The translations under genes were made by a program, and so were the position numbers. DNA of 49,877 nucleotides from Bacteroidales bacterium (GTDB lineage Bacteria; Bacteroidota; Bacteroidia; Bacteroidales; UBA12077), in assembly GCA_013138975.1 (NCBI GenBank), contig WTBR01000095.1:1-49877 (forward strand), in the 5' to 3' direction. Below, in pieces: positions 26,658-36,828 of this stretch; the first letter of the stretch is position 1; the number at the start of each line of letters is the position of its first letter. The notes under the pieces were generated by a model that saw nothing but the letters and a program-made list of their open reading frames with translations, was not told the DNA's origin and made no database searches.

Positions 26658-27776
26658 ATGTCAAAAGAATTACTAGAAATCATAGTTCCTTTATTAATTT
26701 CAATCCCTATAGGTATAGTAGCGATTAGATATTTTTTTAAAGGATCAATCCTATTTAGAATAACAACTTATTGGGCAATAAGCTTAGCTATACTTGATGT
26801 ATTAGTTAATACTAGCAACTCTTATCCAGAAGCCTTTCCAACTTCTATTGCATTATCAGTAGGTATTCCAATCTTTGTATATTTATTTTATCGTACTGCT
26901 AAAGAAGTAAGACGACCTCTGGATGAGGCAATTGCTGCACTTCAAAAATTTTCAGAAGGAGAATTAAATGTTGATATCAATAAAGATTATCTTACAAGAA
27001 ATGATGAATTAGGCAAAATAACTAATGGAATACAAAATTTGTCAGATAAACTTAAAGAAGTAATAGAAAATATCACATCTTCAGCCAATGAAATAAATAG
27101 CACTGGTGAACAACTAAGTGGCAATTCATTGCGGCTTTCACAAGCTACTAATGAACAAGCTTCTTCTTTAGAGGAGATTTCATCAACTATGGAAGAGATT
27201 ACTACAAGCATTCAGCAAAATGCTGACAACTCTAAACAGACTGAAATAATTGCAATTAAGACTAATAACAGTCTGGAAGAAGGAACTAAATCTACAAACA
27301 TTGCCCTTGATTCTATGAAAGAAATTTCTGAGAAAATCACAATTATTAATGATATTGCATTTCAAACTAATTTACTAGCGTTAAATGCTGCTGTTGAAGC
27401 TGCGCGTGCTGGAGAACAAGGAAAAGGTTTTGCTGTGGTTGCAGCCGAAGTTCGAAGATTAGCTGAACGTAGCCGTGATGCAGCAAGTGAAATAATTAAC
27501 GTTTCTCAAAAAGGAGCTTCTGTTTCAGAACAAACTCGTGAGCTTATGAATAAAAATTTATCAGAAAGTAAACGTACATCAGAACTTATTCAGGAAATTT
27601 CTGCTGCAAGTTTTGAGCAAAAATCAGGCTCAATGCAAGTAAATGAATCTGTACAGCAAATGAATTCAATTACACAGCAAAATGCAACTTCATCAGAAGA
27701 ATTAGCGTCAAGTGCTGAAGAACTAACAGCAAAATCAAAAAATTTATTGGAACTTATATCATTTTTTAAAATATAA
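26658..27776 (+). CDS. Methyl-accepting chemotaxis protein
   Basis: 372 residues from the ATG at 26658; an in-frame ATG at 26574 lies before the likely -7 box. There are three closely spaced hydrophobic stretches at about 5-85 with almost no periplasmic sensor domain, a HAMP-like linker ([20 protein letters not shown]), then a long coiled-coil signalling domain. Its hairpin tip ([20 protein letters not shown]) is the CheA/CheW contact. Lack of a ligand domain suggests sensing of membrane or internal state, or of a partner. No che or flagellar genes are in the window, so output could also be gliding or other behaviour. Confidence 0.9.
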   Translation: MSKELLEIIVPLLISIPIGIVAIRYFFKGSILFRITTYWAISLAILDVLVNTSNSYPEAFPTSIALSVGIPIFVYLFYRTAKEVRRPLDEAIAALQKFSEGELNVDINKDYLTRNDELGKITNGIQNLSDKLKEVIENITSSANEINSTGEQLSGNSLRLSQATNEQASSLEEISSTMEEITTSIQQNADNSKQTEIIAIKTNNSLEEGTKSTNIALDSMKEISEKITIINDIAFQTNLLALNAAVEAARAGEQGKGFAVVAAEVRRLAERSRDAASEIINVSQKGASVSEQTRELMNKNLSESKRTSELIQEISAASFEQKSGSMQVNESVQQMNSITQQNATSSEELASSAEELTAKSKNLLELISFFKI

Positions 27777-27789
27777 TTTTAATGATTTT

Positions 27790-27929
27790 AAAAAGAGGCT
27801 GTCCAAAAAGCTAGTCTTAAAGAAAAAACACTTCGACAAGCTCAGTGTGACAAACAGATTAACAGAAAGTTGTCATGCTGAGCTTGTCGAAGTATAGACA
27901 ATTTTTTGACTTTTGGGATACCTCTTTTA
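27790..27929. mobile_element. MITE-like element, copy 1 (~140 bp)
   Basis: Ends AAAGAGGCTGTCCAAAAAG and its rough reverse complement (TTTTGGGATACCTCTTT) bracket a core in which CTTCGACAAGCTCAG (27831-27845) reappears inverted as CTGAGCTTGTCGAAG (27878-27892). No ORF. The same layout is found at 34264 and 45123. It may act as a terminator between the converging receptor and LolA-like genes. Confidence 0.65.
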
Positions 27930-27943
27930 ATAGATTTAATAAA

Positions 27944-28675
27944 TTACTTCAATGCTGCCTTTGTAAAAATATGCTCCGGTATTTCTTTATCAAACTCAAT
28001 TTCATCGATAATAAATTCCGTTCCATCGCCTTTTTTAAGCATGTCTTTAAAAACCATTTTCTGAGGATACCATCGATTACCTATTTTTTTAATATCGGAT
28101 AATTCTAGTTTTTTAAGAAGCTTACCGCTTTTGGCATACAATTCTTCTTTAAGTGGAATATAGCGGTCTTTATCAACCCACATTTTACGTGTTTGATAAT
28201 TAACTTCTGCTGTTTTTGCTTGAAGCTCAACAATCCAACAATCTCTTTCATCGTAAATTTCAGAACCTATAACGCCTGCATCATAATCTTCAAGTAATTC
28301 TGCGTTATCCATCATATCTTCGTAAGAAAGATCAGATCCCATTAAGGATTGTCGTAACATATGACCTGAAATTTTAATGATTCTATCTGAACCAGGTGAA
28401 AAAATCCACAATTCATCGTCAAGTTTAAGCATTTTTGTTCCCTTTTCACGAACAGGTGCAAGGTATTCGGTAAATGATTTTTCATCGCCTATGCCCCATG
28501 ATTTTGCTTCAATGGTTCGGGTTTGTCGTGCTCCATGAATTACCATTTTTGAAGTTGATATGGTACTTTTTGATGCCATGTTTTTGTCAATCCTTTGTAG
28601 AATTTCTTTTCCGCTTGGCTCTTGCGCCCAAAGAAATGTTGGAACTAAGAGTAATATTGCCGCTAGATATCTCAT
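27944..28675 (-). CDS. Outer-membrane lipoprotein-sorting (LolA-like) protein
   Basis: 243 residues with a signal peptide (MRYLAAILLLVPTFLWAQ, cleavage after residue 18) and a mature beta-rich domain with MLKLDDELWIFSPGSDRIIKISG and GSDLSYEDMMD, typical of LolA-like 'outer membrane lipoprotein-sorting' proteins. These bind lipids or lipoproteins in the periplasm. It follows two MacB/LolCE-type permease genes and their ATPase, so it probably receives the exported substrate. The gap to the permease (about 210 bases) is filled by AT-rich repeat-like sequence; co-transcription is likely but not certain. Confidence 0.85.
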   Translation of the reverse strand: MRYLAAILLLVPTFLWAQEPSGKEILQRIDKNMASKSTISTSKMVIHGARQTRTIEAKSWGIGDEKSFTEYLAPVREKGTKMLKLDDELWIFSPGSDRIIKISGHMLRQSLMGSDLSYEDMMDNAELLEDYDAGVIGSEIYDERDCWIVELQAKTAEVNYQTRKMWVDKDRYIPLKEELYAKSGKLLKKLELSDIKKIGNRWYPQKMVFKDMLKKGDGTEFIIDEIEFDKEIPEHIFTKAALK

Positions 28676-28888
28676 TTTTATTTGTTTTAGTTTATTTATA
28701 AAAAGATTAAAGTAAAAAGTAAAAAGATTAAAGGTGTAAATTGCCTAATCCTATTTTCTTCTAATATAGGTTTTAGAAACTTATAGTTCTAACCGCTAAT
28801 TTAAAAGATCGTTGAGTTAATTCATTTTCTTCCATATGACAAGCTAATAATTACTTTTATCTTAATACTTTTTACTTTTATCTTATTT

Positions 28889-30163
28889 TTACGTTTCAAG
28901 TTCTTTGAATAATGATGCTGTTTTGCGTTTATAAATTCCAATTCCTGAAAGCATAGTTCCTAGTACAACTGAAAACAGTCCGGGAATAAATCCTAAATAG
29001 TATGCTGTTGGAGTAATATGAGCTCTGAAAACACTTGGCACCATCATTTTTGAGTTTTTCATTATTTCGCCAATATTTATTCCTACTTCTTGTACCCAAA
29101 ATGAAAATCCAAGTCCTATAATTGTGCCAAGAAATGAACCTATTATACCTACAAAAATTGATTCAAGAATCATTGAACGGTAGATGTGTCCCTTTTCTTC
29201 TCCAATAGCTAAACGCACTCCTATTTCGCCGTAACGACGCAATCCTCCTATTAATCCTGTATTCCATAAAACGATTGACATAGCCAGTATAAAAATGCTT
29301 ATTAATATTCCTACCGCTCCATCCATATACTCAAAGTAACCAGCCATAATTGAATCATTTTTCAACCTGGTCATTACAGGCGAAAATTCATCATTTGGAT
29401 CAGTGTATTTTTCATTAAAAGTAGTTTCTACATTAAGAGCTGCTATATCATCGTAATTTGCCATTTCTAAGAAACCAAGTAGTTCACCACAGGCATCATT
29501 CATGTCCATTGCGTTTTGAATGCCCGATATATCAGCTATCATGCCACTACGATCCATAAATTGCACTCCAAATTCAATGGTTCCGGCAATAACAAAATTT
29601 TGTATTGACATGCCTCCATACATGGTTGAAGTAATTAAGGTTACTTTGTCGCCCGGGCTTACTTCAAGCTTTGTTGCAAATTCATCGCTTAATAATACTT
29701 CGTTCGATTTTTCAGGGAATCGTCCTTTTCTTAAAGCTCCATCCAGATTTAGCCGTTCAATCTCTTTTGTATTTTCTGATATTAAATCGGCTGCCATTCC
29801 AACAACGACTCCTTGTTTTTTGGTTTCTCCATTTTCATCCGGAGCATCCAATAAACCGCCAAAACTTATTCGTTGAACGAATTCCATTTTGGGGTAGTCG
29901 TCATGCAAATTACTTATTAAATCATTTACTTCTAAAAGTGCAAGATCATTAGGCACTTGATCTTTGTTTTCAGCATATGCACGAGTCATTATTTTTACAT
30001 GACCTGATGTATATTTTGCCGAAAACTCAATCATATCGCCTAAAATACCGTTTACATAACAAAATGCAAATACGGTTAGCGTAACTCCTGCAGTAACAAC
30101 CAGAATTGGTAGTAGACTGCGGCTTCGGTCTCTTAATAATCCTTTAAATAAAAAACGTATCAT
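28889..30163 (-). CDS. ABC transporter permease, MacB/LolCE type
   Basis: 424 residues: one N-terminal helix, a large periplasmic MacB-like core domain (about 45-270), then three C-terminal helices with the FtsX-type stretch LRRYGEIGVRLAIGEEKGHIYR. Such permeases move substrates from the periplasm-facing leaflet mechanically and do not conduct them through the membrane. Its start overlaps the stop of the preceding permease gene by four bases. The two permeases differ in sequence, so the transporter is probably a heterodimer like LolCE. Confidence 0.9.
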   Translation of the reverse strand: MIRFLFKGLLRDRSRSLLPILVVTAGVTLTVFAFCYVNGILGDMIEFSAKYTSGHVKIMTRAYAENKDQVPNDLALLEVNDLISNLHDDYPKMEFVQRISFGGLLDAPDENGETKKQGVVVGMAADLISENTKEIERLNLDGALRKGRFPEKSNEVLLSDEFATKLEVSPGDKVTLITSTMYGGMSIQNFVIAGTIEFGVQFMDRSGMIADISGIQNAMDMNDACGELLGFLEMANYDDIAALNVETTFNEKYTDPNDEFSPVMTRLKNDSIMAGYFEYMDGAVGILISIFILAMSIVLWNTGLIGGLRRYGEIGVRLAIGEEKGHIYRSMILESIFVGIIGSFLGTIIGLGFSFWVQEVGINIGEIMKNSKMMVPSVFRAHITPTAYYLGFIPGLFSVVLGTMLSGIGIYKRKTASLFKELET

Positions 30164-31332
30164 TGTATCTTTCCTTTAATAGCGTCAGTTGGTTTCATTT
30201 TAGATATTTTACGTGCTGGCAAATAACTTACTATTGTAGTTATTATCAATACTAAAAGCATAGTACTAACTATAAGCCCAACTCCGTAAACAGGGAAAAT
30301 GCTTTCTGCAATTGGAATACCCATATCATCTGATCCTGCGGGCATTGACATACCTGTCTTCATTTGCCATAATAAAAATGGCACTCCATAAATAGCTCCA
30401 ACAATTACAGCCAATATTGCATGCATTGCGCCTTCAACGGTAAACAAGCTTACAACTTGCGGTCGGGTCATGCCCATGGCAATGTATGTTCCTATTTCTT
30501 TTTGTCTTTTAAAAATTGATAAGACTTGTGTATCAAATATAGCTAACATCGCAAGTAACATGAGTATTACATAAAAAAATGATCCTCCGACTTTTTTCAT
30601 TTTCATCATCTCATTCATTTCTGTCATCAGAAAATCATAATCTTTATATGCCCATCCTGAAACACTATCACTCATTTCAGCATCTGCTCCAATAACAAAT
30701 ATTGTTGCTTCATTCGGGGCTTGCATCATTTCTCTAAGCTTCTCGATTGGAATATACATTTGTCCTGCATCGACACTTGGCACATTACAATTAAAAACTT
30801 TTACAATTTTTACTTCCGTTGCATCGAAAGTTCCATTTACATCACGCCATCTGATTGTGGTAATATCACCTTCTTTAAGCTTGCAAGATTTTGCCATTCG
30901 CCTTCCAATTATTGCAGGAATTTCTTCTAATTCAACATTTAACTCTGCGCTTGGAATTGCAACTACTTTTTGATCAGGAGTAATTCCTCTCAAAAGCATA
31001 CTTTGGATTCTACCATCGGGATAAACTGTTGCCTGAGATAATAATATAGGCGTAACAATTCCTTCATTTGTGGCTTTTTGTAATATTTCAGGAATTTGAG
31101 AATGACTTTCTTCTAATGTAAAGAAATCATATGGATCGTAACTTTGGTGCCAATAATGACCATTTCCTGCTTCCCAGACTTTCATATCTTTATTTGCCTG
31201 TTCATTCCAACCATCTAGAATTCCATAATGCCAGATAATTAGTACATAAATGAACGACAATACAAATACATTAAGCCAGGTTCGCAATCCTGCACCAATC
31301 AGGTTTCGATAGGCTAATTTTATAGCTAACAT
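30160..31332 (-). CDS. ABC transporter permease, MacB/LolCE type
   Basis: 390 residues with the same plan as its neighbour: N-terminal helix, periplasmic core (about 45-235) and three C-terminal helices with FKRQKEIGTYIAMGMTRPQVV, the coupling helix region facing the ATPase. It starts two bases after the ATPase stop and overlaps the next permease by four bases, so the three are translated together. Confidence 0.9.
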   Translation of the reverse strand: MLAIKLAYRNLIGAGLRTWLNVFVLSFIYVLIIWHYGILDGWNEQANKDMKVWEAGNGHYWHQSYDPYDFFTLEESHSQIPEILQKATNEGIVTPILLSQATVYPDGRIQSMLLRGITPDQKVVAIPSAELNVELEEIPAIIGRRMAKSCKLKEGDITTIRWRDVNGTFDATEVKIVKVFNCNVPSVDAGQMYIPIEKLREMMQAPNEATIFVIGADAEMSDSVSGWAYKDYDFLMTEMNEMMKMKKVGGSFFYVILMLLAMLAIFDTQVLSIFKRQKEIGTYIAMGMTRPQVVSLFTVEGAMHAILAVIVGAIYGVPFLLWQMKTGMSMPAGSDDMGIPIAESIFPVYGVGLIVSTMLLVLIITTIVSYLPARKISKMKPTDAIKGKIQ

Positions 31333-31334
31333 GA

Positions 31335-32042
31335 TTATTCTCCTTTATTTATAACATTTTCGTCGTTAACAATTTTACCATCTTCAAGGCTGATTTTCCT
31401 TTTTAGATATTGTATAACTTTATCGTCGTGGGTAGCAAATATGAATGTAGTTTTTAACTCTTTATTCAGTTTTGCCATCATTTTTAGGATATTATGAGAA
31501 TTAGCTGCATCAAGATTTGCTGTTGGCTCGTCGGCTAACACAAGTTCAGGTTTTTTTACCATTGCTCGTGCAATTGCAACTCTTTGACATTCTCCTCCTG
31601 AAAGTTGTGCAGGGCGAGATTTAATTTTATCGGTTAATCCAACCCAATCTAAGGCATCCATAACAGCTTTCTTTCTATCTGAACCACTCATCTTTAGTAA
31701 GAGTAATGGAAATTCAATATTTTCGTAAACAGTGTAAACTGGTAACAAATTATAGGTTTGAAATATAAAGCCCATGTGTTGCCTTCTCAAAACGGCAGCT
31801 TTTTTAATATTAAGATTTGCTATATCTTGTCCAATAACATTTACAGAACCATCACTTGGCGTATCTAATGAGCCAATAATATTAAGTAGAGTAGTTTTTC
31901 CAGACCCACTTGGTCCAACAAGTCCTGCAAATTCACCAGTTTCGAAAGTGAGATCTATACCATTTAAGGCTGTAAACTCGCCTTTTCCAACCGGAAACCG
32001 TTTTACAAGATTGTTAATGTTTATTAAAGAATTTTGTTCCAT
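31335..32042 (-). CDS. ABC transporter ATPase, LolD/MacB type
   Basis: 235 residues from the ATG at 32042. An in-frame ATG at 32078 would add 12 residues encoded by repeat-like sequence. All ATPase motifs are present: Walker A GPSGSGKTT, signature LSGGECQRVA, Walker B LVLADEPTANLD, and switch His in THDD. It powers the two permeases downstream. A 7-bp minisatellite separates it from the outer-membrane protein gene. Confidence 0.93.
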   Translation of the reverse strand: MEQNSLININNLVKRFPVGKGEFTALNGIDLTFETGEFAGLVGPSGSGKTTLLNIIGSLDTPSDGSVNVIGQDIANLNIKKAAVLRRQHMGFIFQTYNLLPVYTVYENIEFPLLLLKMSGSDRKKAVMDALDWVGLTDKIKSRPAQLSGGECQRVAIARAMVKKPELVLADEPTANLDAANSHNILKMMAKLNKELKTTFIFATHDDKVIQYLKRKISLEDGKIVNDENVINKGE

Positions 32043-32251
32043 ATGCTTTAGTTTAAAGTTCAAAGTTTCTAGTTCCAAGTTATGCTACTTGATACTTTCG
32101 TAATATATTCTGACTTCTTATTTTCTATTCTTAATTTTGTTACTATTATTTACAAACTACTTAATTTACCCTGCCGCTTTTATCCTGTATCCTTCATCCT
32201 GCATCTATCTTTTATCTTTTATCTTTTTACTTTTTACTTTTATCTTCTTAC

Positions 32252-32300
32252 TTGTATCTTGTATCTTGTATCTTGTATCTTGTATCTTGTATCTTGAATC
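32252..32300. repeat. Heptanucleotide minisatellite (TTGTATC)n
   Basis: Six perfect TTGTATC units (32252-32293) and one variant TTGAATC. They sit in a longer 32190-32360 stretch of related TATCTTTTATCTTTTTAC words. Related heptamers recur at 46474-46515. Confidence 0.9.
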
Positions 32301-32364
32301 CTATATCCTGCATCTTTTTTTTATCTTTTATCTTTTTACTTTTATCTTGAATCTTTTATCTTGA

Positions 32365-33513
32365 TTAATGATTAAATACCAGCATTAGTTGTGCTCCATA
32401 ACCTCCAAATATATTTGCTTCTCCTGCATTCTGATATATTTGAAATTTATCGGGATTCCAAAATCCCATAACGTATATCATCCAATTATCATAGGTCCAT
32501 GAAAAATTAATAAATCGATAAAAATCATTATTTGTAATATCGTAATAAACAATGGCTTGTATATTATTAATGATATTTATTGGATATGTCAACGACATTG
32601 CTCCAAATTCAATTCCATCTCCATTTCCAAAAACACTTTCTGTTTGTTGGTAAGTAAAATATTCTGTAATAAGATTTAATCCATTTCCCAATGGGAAGGT
32701 ATAATCTGCTCCGACGTTAATAAGGCGTTTATATCGCTGCTTTGTAAAATCGAGGTTTTGATGTATTACAGTTGCTTCAAACCAAAGTCCTATTTCTAAA
32801 TCGAATTTTCCATCAATTGCGTATCTATTCTCAGAAAACCCGTTACGATTAGATATTGTATCAGCATATGTACCATCAAAAACTCCATCGCGATAATGAT
32901 ATGTCACAGCAAGTTCTCCCTTTAAAACCGGGTACTGGAATCTACCTCCTACTTCGGGTCGTTTTTTATTTGAAGGAAAGGAATCCCAACCTTTAATATT
33001 TTTATTTCCATACAAACTCCAAAGCCAGATATTCGCATTATTTAAAAAATAATATCTACCCAAAACAGCATAAACACCATCGGTTAATTGGAGTGGATCT
33101 CGGGGATCTATTCCATCGAACCACATTAATGGTCTTAATAATGTTGCCGATCCAAAATTGATTTTTTGCAATCCTACACGAACATCAAATTGATTGCCTG
33201 AAAGACCAAATTGTAATCGATAGGGTTTTATATTATAATTGCTTTGAATGCTATCTAATCCGTACATTAAACCACTGGCATAAGCATTAAATGACACATT
33301 TGTTTTTAGTATTAGATTATCTTTTGCATTATAAGAACTCTTGTAATCGGGAATATATCTTAATCCTGCCTGTGTTAAAAACGGATCATTAAAATTTAGA
33401 TTTGTCCAGCCGGATACTTGTTCGGTAAAATCGCTATCCTGCCCTTTACTTGTATGCAAGCACACAAATAAGAAAATACTAATTAGTAATATGTAAATTT
33501 TTACTTTATTCAT
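32365..33513 (-). CDS. Outer-membrane beta-barrel protein, DUF1302-like
   Basis: 382 residues from the ATG at 33513 (signal MNKVKIYILLISIFLFVCLH). The mature chain is made of alternating aromatic beta strands, with RVGLQKINFGSATLLRP and DGIDPRDPLQLTDGVYA, which I associate with DUF1302-type barrels that accompany lipid exporters. It overlaps the end of the TetR gene by eight bases, so it is translated with the regulator, and precedes the ABC genes. It probably forms or supports the outer-membrane part of the export route. Confidence 0.7.
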   Translation of the reverse strand: MNKVKIYILLISIFLFVCLHTSKGQDSDFTEQVSGWTNLNFNDPFLTQAGLRYIPDYKSSYNAKDNLILKTNVSFNAYASGLMYGLDSIQSNYNIKPYRLQFGLSGNQFDVRVGLQKINFGSATLLRPLMWFDGIDPRDPLQLTDGVYAVLGRYYFLNNANIWLWSLYGNKNIKGWDSFPSNKKRPEVGGRFQYPVLKGELAVTYHYRDGVFDGTYADTISNRNGFSENRYAIDGKFDLEIGLWFEATVIHQNLDFTKQRYKRLINVGADYTFPLGNGLNLITEYFTYQQTESVFGNGDGIEFGAMSLTYPINIINNIQAIVYYDITNNDFYRFINFSWTYDNWMIYVMGFWNPDKFQIYQNAGEANIFGGYGAQLMLVFNH

Positions 33514-34099
33514 TTTTTCCATCTCTTGGTAATACACCATAAAAAAAGAAGTTTATAAATTCCATTATCAGATCTTGTGGGTTTGAATATAACTTCTCTA
33601 AGCTTTCGTCTTTCATCATTACAAACATTTGATTTAAAAAATACAATATAAATTCAGGTTTTATATCTTTTCTTATTTCACCTTTTTTTTGCGCTTCAAC
33701 ATAATCATTAACAATCATTTTAAGATTTTTTGATTGTATCTGATTCAGGAACTCAAGCATTTCGGGATCTGCGTGACGTATATAATCATTCATAAATTCA
33801 TTACTGATATCCTGAGATTGCTCCATTTTTAAATCCAAGGTCTGTTTTACTTTTTCGGGAAAAGGAAGATCGCTATCCATTATTTCACGATACTTTTTTA
33901 AGGACTTATCAAATATGAAATTTAAAAGATACTTTATGAGTTCCATTTTATTTTTAAAATGCTTGTAAAAAGTCATTTTACTTACTTTGGCCTTTCTGCA
34001 CACCTCTTCTATTGTAACTCGCTTAAAACCATGCTTCCAGAAAAGTTCTTTTGCTGCAACTATTATTTCTTTTAATTTTTGATCATCTATACTTTCCAT
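33506..34099 (-). CDS. TetR family transcriptional regulator
   Basis: 197 residues with an N-terminal TetR helix-turn-helix (VTIEEVCRKAKVSKMTFYKH, about 28-47) and an all-helical ligand domain. It is the first gene of the export cluster and overlaps the outer-membrane barrel gene. This fits local control of the transporter by its own substrate or inducer. No clear operator palindrome was identified upstream. Confidence 0.92.
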   Translation of the reverse strand: MESIDDQKLKEIIVAAKELFWKHGFKRVTIEEVCRKAKVSKMTFYKHFKNKMELIKYLLNFIFDKSLKKYREIMDSDLPFPEKVKQTLDLKMEQSQDISNEFMNDYIRHADPEMLEFLNQIQSKNLKMIVNDYVEAQKKGEIRKDIKPEFILYFLNQMFVMMKDESLEKLYSNPQDLIMEFINFFFYGVLPRDGKNE

Positions 34100-34263
34100 G
34101 TCACAATATACGTTTTGTGTCTTTAATTACTTATTTCGTACAAAGTACGTGGTTTTATAAATACATGTCAAGTATTTTGCAATATTTTTTTATAGCAGTG
34201 TCTGAAATAAGATTCGAAAAAAGAGCTAAAACCTATAGCCTGGTGAGTTTATGAGCCTAAATA

Positions 34264-34397
34264 AAAAGGTGTACAAAAAGTAAAAAAAAATATAAAAACA
34301 CTTCGACGAGCTCAGTGTGACAAACAGAAGTGCAATAATTTGTCATATTGAGTTTATCCGAATATGAGCAATTTAATTACTTTTTGGACACCCTCTT
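34264..34397. mobile_element. MITE-like element, copy 2 (~134 bp)
   Basis: Left end GGTGTACAAAAAGTAA pairs with the right end TTACTTTTTGGACACC in 15 of 16 positions. The core has CTTCGACGAGCTCAGTGTGACAA and a diverged inverted partner. It is the cleanest terminal repeat of the family. The rest of the 34100-34651 spacer is AT-rich with no ORF I would call. Confidence 0.7.
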
Positions 34398-34589
34398 ATA
34401 GAACGTTACTCATTGATGAAATTTAGTCCATATACTTTTATGAGACACTATTTATTTTTTAACACCCCCTGTAAAAGCATTATTAAAAGGAATATAAAAT
34501 TTATCAACTTAAACTAAGTAGCTAATAAAATAAAAAGTAAATCTTCTAATAAATGCAGCAACAATCCTCTACAGCAAAGTGGTTTTTGT

Positions 34590-34620
34590 TTTGCATATTA
34601 AAATTGTATAACTAATTTTA
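34590..34620 (+). promoter_or_regulatory. Promoter of the SIR2-TPR gene
   Basis: TTTG (34590-34593), 19 bases, then TAATTTTA (34613-34620), which matches the TAnnTTTG box in all positions but the last. Transcription would start about 25 bases before the ATG at 34652. Confidence 0.65.
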
Positions 34621-34651
34621 ACAATCTTAAAACAGAAAAATCTATAATTAC

Positions 34652-36820
34652 ATGTATAGTTTTACTCCACCTCCCGAACTTAAAGAAGCCATTAAAAAAA
34701 ATGAACTAATAATATTTGTTGGTGCAGGCTTATCGTACAATTTTATTAATACTGAAGGTATAAGATTAGAAGGCTGGGATAATTTTGTGTTGCAAATTCT
34801 TAATTATTTGAAAAGTAAAAGACATGATGTAGAATGCCTTATTCAACTAATTGGGAAATACGAAGCGGTAAAAATATTAGATTTAATAGAGTCAAATAAA
34901 CAATTTCCAAAGGCTGAGATTATAAAATTTACGAAGGATTTTTTTGATTTACACGAAGAAGAAAACGATTATAGTTTACACCAAAATATATTTAAATTAT
35001 CGCGAAAAATTGTAACAACAAATTATGATAATGCATTTGAACGGTCGAACAAAGAACTACTAAAAAATCTTGCCTATAAAGGAAAAAATTACGAATTAAC
35101 CACATCTAAAAATCCAGATTCGCCACTATTATTTAAATTACACGGATGTTGTTTGGATGGCGACTCAATGGTAATATTTCCATCGGATTATAATGCTTTA
35201 TATAAGAATAAAGATAGAGATGCAGAGCATTCCTTATTGGTATTGCGAAACATAATTATTAACAAAACCATTCTTTTTATTGGAACAGGCATGGGCGATT
35301 TCCAGATAAATAATATTTTCTCGGAAATTAAAGAACTACAGGGAGTGCATAACCAAAAACATTTTATCATTACAAAAAACACTATAGATAGCTCTCTGGA
35401 TTTTTTAAGCCCTATTCAAGTAAAAGATTATAGTAATATAGAGATTGTGATCTCTGAACTTCTTACAATAAAAGAAGAATTTGCAAATAAAAAGTCACCT
35501 GAGACTTTAAAATTAGAAAAGCAGTTTGAAGATACAAAGCAAGAACTAGAGGAAACGAAATATAAGTATTTAGAAAACGGAAACGAAATTGAAAGAAAAG
35601 ATGCCTTACTTAAAAGAGAATCTCTAAAATATTTTTCTAAAGGTGTAGAATTTCAATTAGATAATAAACTTGAAGAAGCTCTTGAAGAATATAAGGTAGC
35701 TGCTGAATTAAATGCTAAAGATAGTAACACTTATTGTAACTGGGGAACAGTTTTAGGAAATCTGGCAGACAACAAAGAGGAACAAGAAGCAGAAAATTTA
35801 TATGATGAAGCTTATGTAAAATACGAAAAAGCTGTTAAAATTAATCCACACAATTATGAAGCCTTCTACAACTGGGGAATTTATATAGGAAACTTGGCAA
35901 TAACAAAAGTAGGTGAGGAAGCTGAAAAATTGTATAAGGAGGCATTTGATAAATACGAAAAAGCTATTAAAATTAAACCAGACAAACATCAAGCCTTCTG
36001 CAACTGGGGAAATACTTTAGGGAATCTGGCAATAACAAAAGAAGGTGAAAAAGCTGAAGAATTGTATAAGGAGGCATTTGAAAAATACGGAAAAGCTGTT
36101 AAAATTAAACAAGACGATCACAAGGCCTTCAACAACTGGGGAACTGACTTAGTGAATCTGGCAATAACAAAAGACAGTGAAGAAGCAGAAGAATTATATA
36201 ACGAAGCATTTGAAAAATACAAAAAGGCTGTTGAAATTAAACCTGACTTTCATGAAGCATATAACAACTGGGGATATAGTTTAGTTAAACTGGTAAGATA
36301 TAAAGAGGGAAAAGAAACTGAAGAATTGTATAACGAAGCATTTGAAAAATACAAAAAAGCTATTGAAATTAAACATGACTTTCATGAAGCATATTACAAC
36401 TGGGGGAATATTTTAAGCTTTCTGGCAATAACAAAAGAAGGTAAAGCAGCAGAAAAATTGTACAACGAAGCATTTGAAAAATACGAAAAAGCTCTAAAAA
36501 TTAAACCAAACGATCACGAAGCCTTCTACAACTGGGGAAACACTCTAATGGCATTTGCAAAAACAAAAAAGGAAGAAGAAGCGAAAGACATTTATTATAA
36601 AGCTATTGAAAAATACAAAAAGTCAATAGAGTTGGGTGGAAAATGCTATAACCTTGCATGTGCTTATTCATTAAAATACGAAAAAGAAAATGCGCTTCAT
36701 TATTTAGATATGAGTTTAGAAAATGATGAACAAGAAGTTGATTTTATAAGAAAAGATGAGGATTGGAAACATTACCTTAAAGACTTTGAATTTATTGAGA
36801 TATTAAAAAAATACGAATAA
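34652..36820 (+). CDS. SIR2-domain protein with TPR-like repeats
   Basis: 722 residues. The N-terminal SIR2 domain (about 1-270) shows FVGAGLS (Gly24-Ser28), TTNYDNAF (Asn124, Asp126) and KLHGC (His164), so NAD-binding and catalytic positions look intact. A charged coiled coil (about 275-325) follows. Then come a TPR (about 330-365) and roughly six 44-residue repeats of the form NWG..L.NLA.TK..EEAE.LY.EAFEKY.KA..IKP. In known anti-phage proteins SIR2 domains degrade NAD once a sensor region is triggered; here the repeats would be the sensor. Other SIR2 proteins deacylate proteins, so defence is inference. It has its own promoter and is followed 54 bases later by an AlkD-like gene. Confidence 0.85.
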   Translation: MYSFTPPPELKEAIKKNELIIFVGAGLSYNFINTEGIRLEGWDNFVLQILNYLKSKRHDVECLIQLIGKYEAVKILDLIESNKQFPKAEIIKFTKDFFDLHEEENDYSLHQNIFKLSRKIVTTNYDNAFERSNKELLKNLAYKGKNYELTTSKNPDSPLLFKLHGCCLDGDSMVIFPSDYNALYKNKDRDAEHSLLVLRNIIINKTILFIGTGMGDFQINNIFSEIKELQGVHNQKHFIITKNTIDSSLDFLSPIQVKDYSNIEIVISELLTIKEEFANKKSPETLKLEKQFEDTKQELEETKYKYLENGNEIERKDALLKRESLKYFSKGVEFQLDNKLEEALEEYKVAAELNAKDSNTYCNWGTVLGNLADNKEEQEAENLYDEAYVKYEKAVKINPHNYEAFYNWGIYIGNLAITKVGEEAEKLYKEAFDKYEKAIKIKPDKHQAFCNWGNTLGNLAITKEGEKAEELYKEAFEKYGKAVKIKQDDHKAFNNWGTDLVNLAITKDSEEAEELYNEAFEKYKKAVEIKPDFHEAYNNWGYSLVKLVRYKEGKETEELYNEAFEKYKKAIEIKHDFHEAYYNWGNILSFLAITKEGKAAEKLYNEAFEKYEKALKIKPNDHEAFYNWGNTLMAFAKTKKEEEAKDIYYKAIEKYKKSIELGGKCYNLACAYSLKYEKENALHYLDMSLENDEQEVDFIRKDEDWKHYLKDFEFIEILKKYE

Positions 36821-36828
36821 TAAAAACC

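Noticed and set aside
32082..32364. Two overlapping plus-strand ORFs (71 and 75 residues)
   Set aside because: They are translations of the heptanucleotide minisatellite (YLVSCILYLVSC-type repeats) and not genes.
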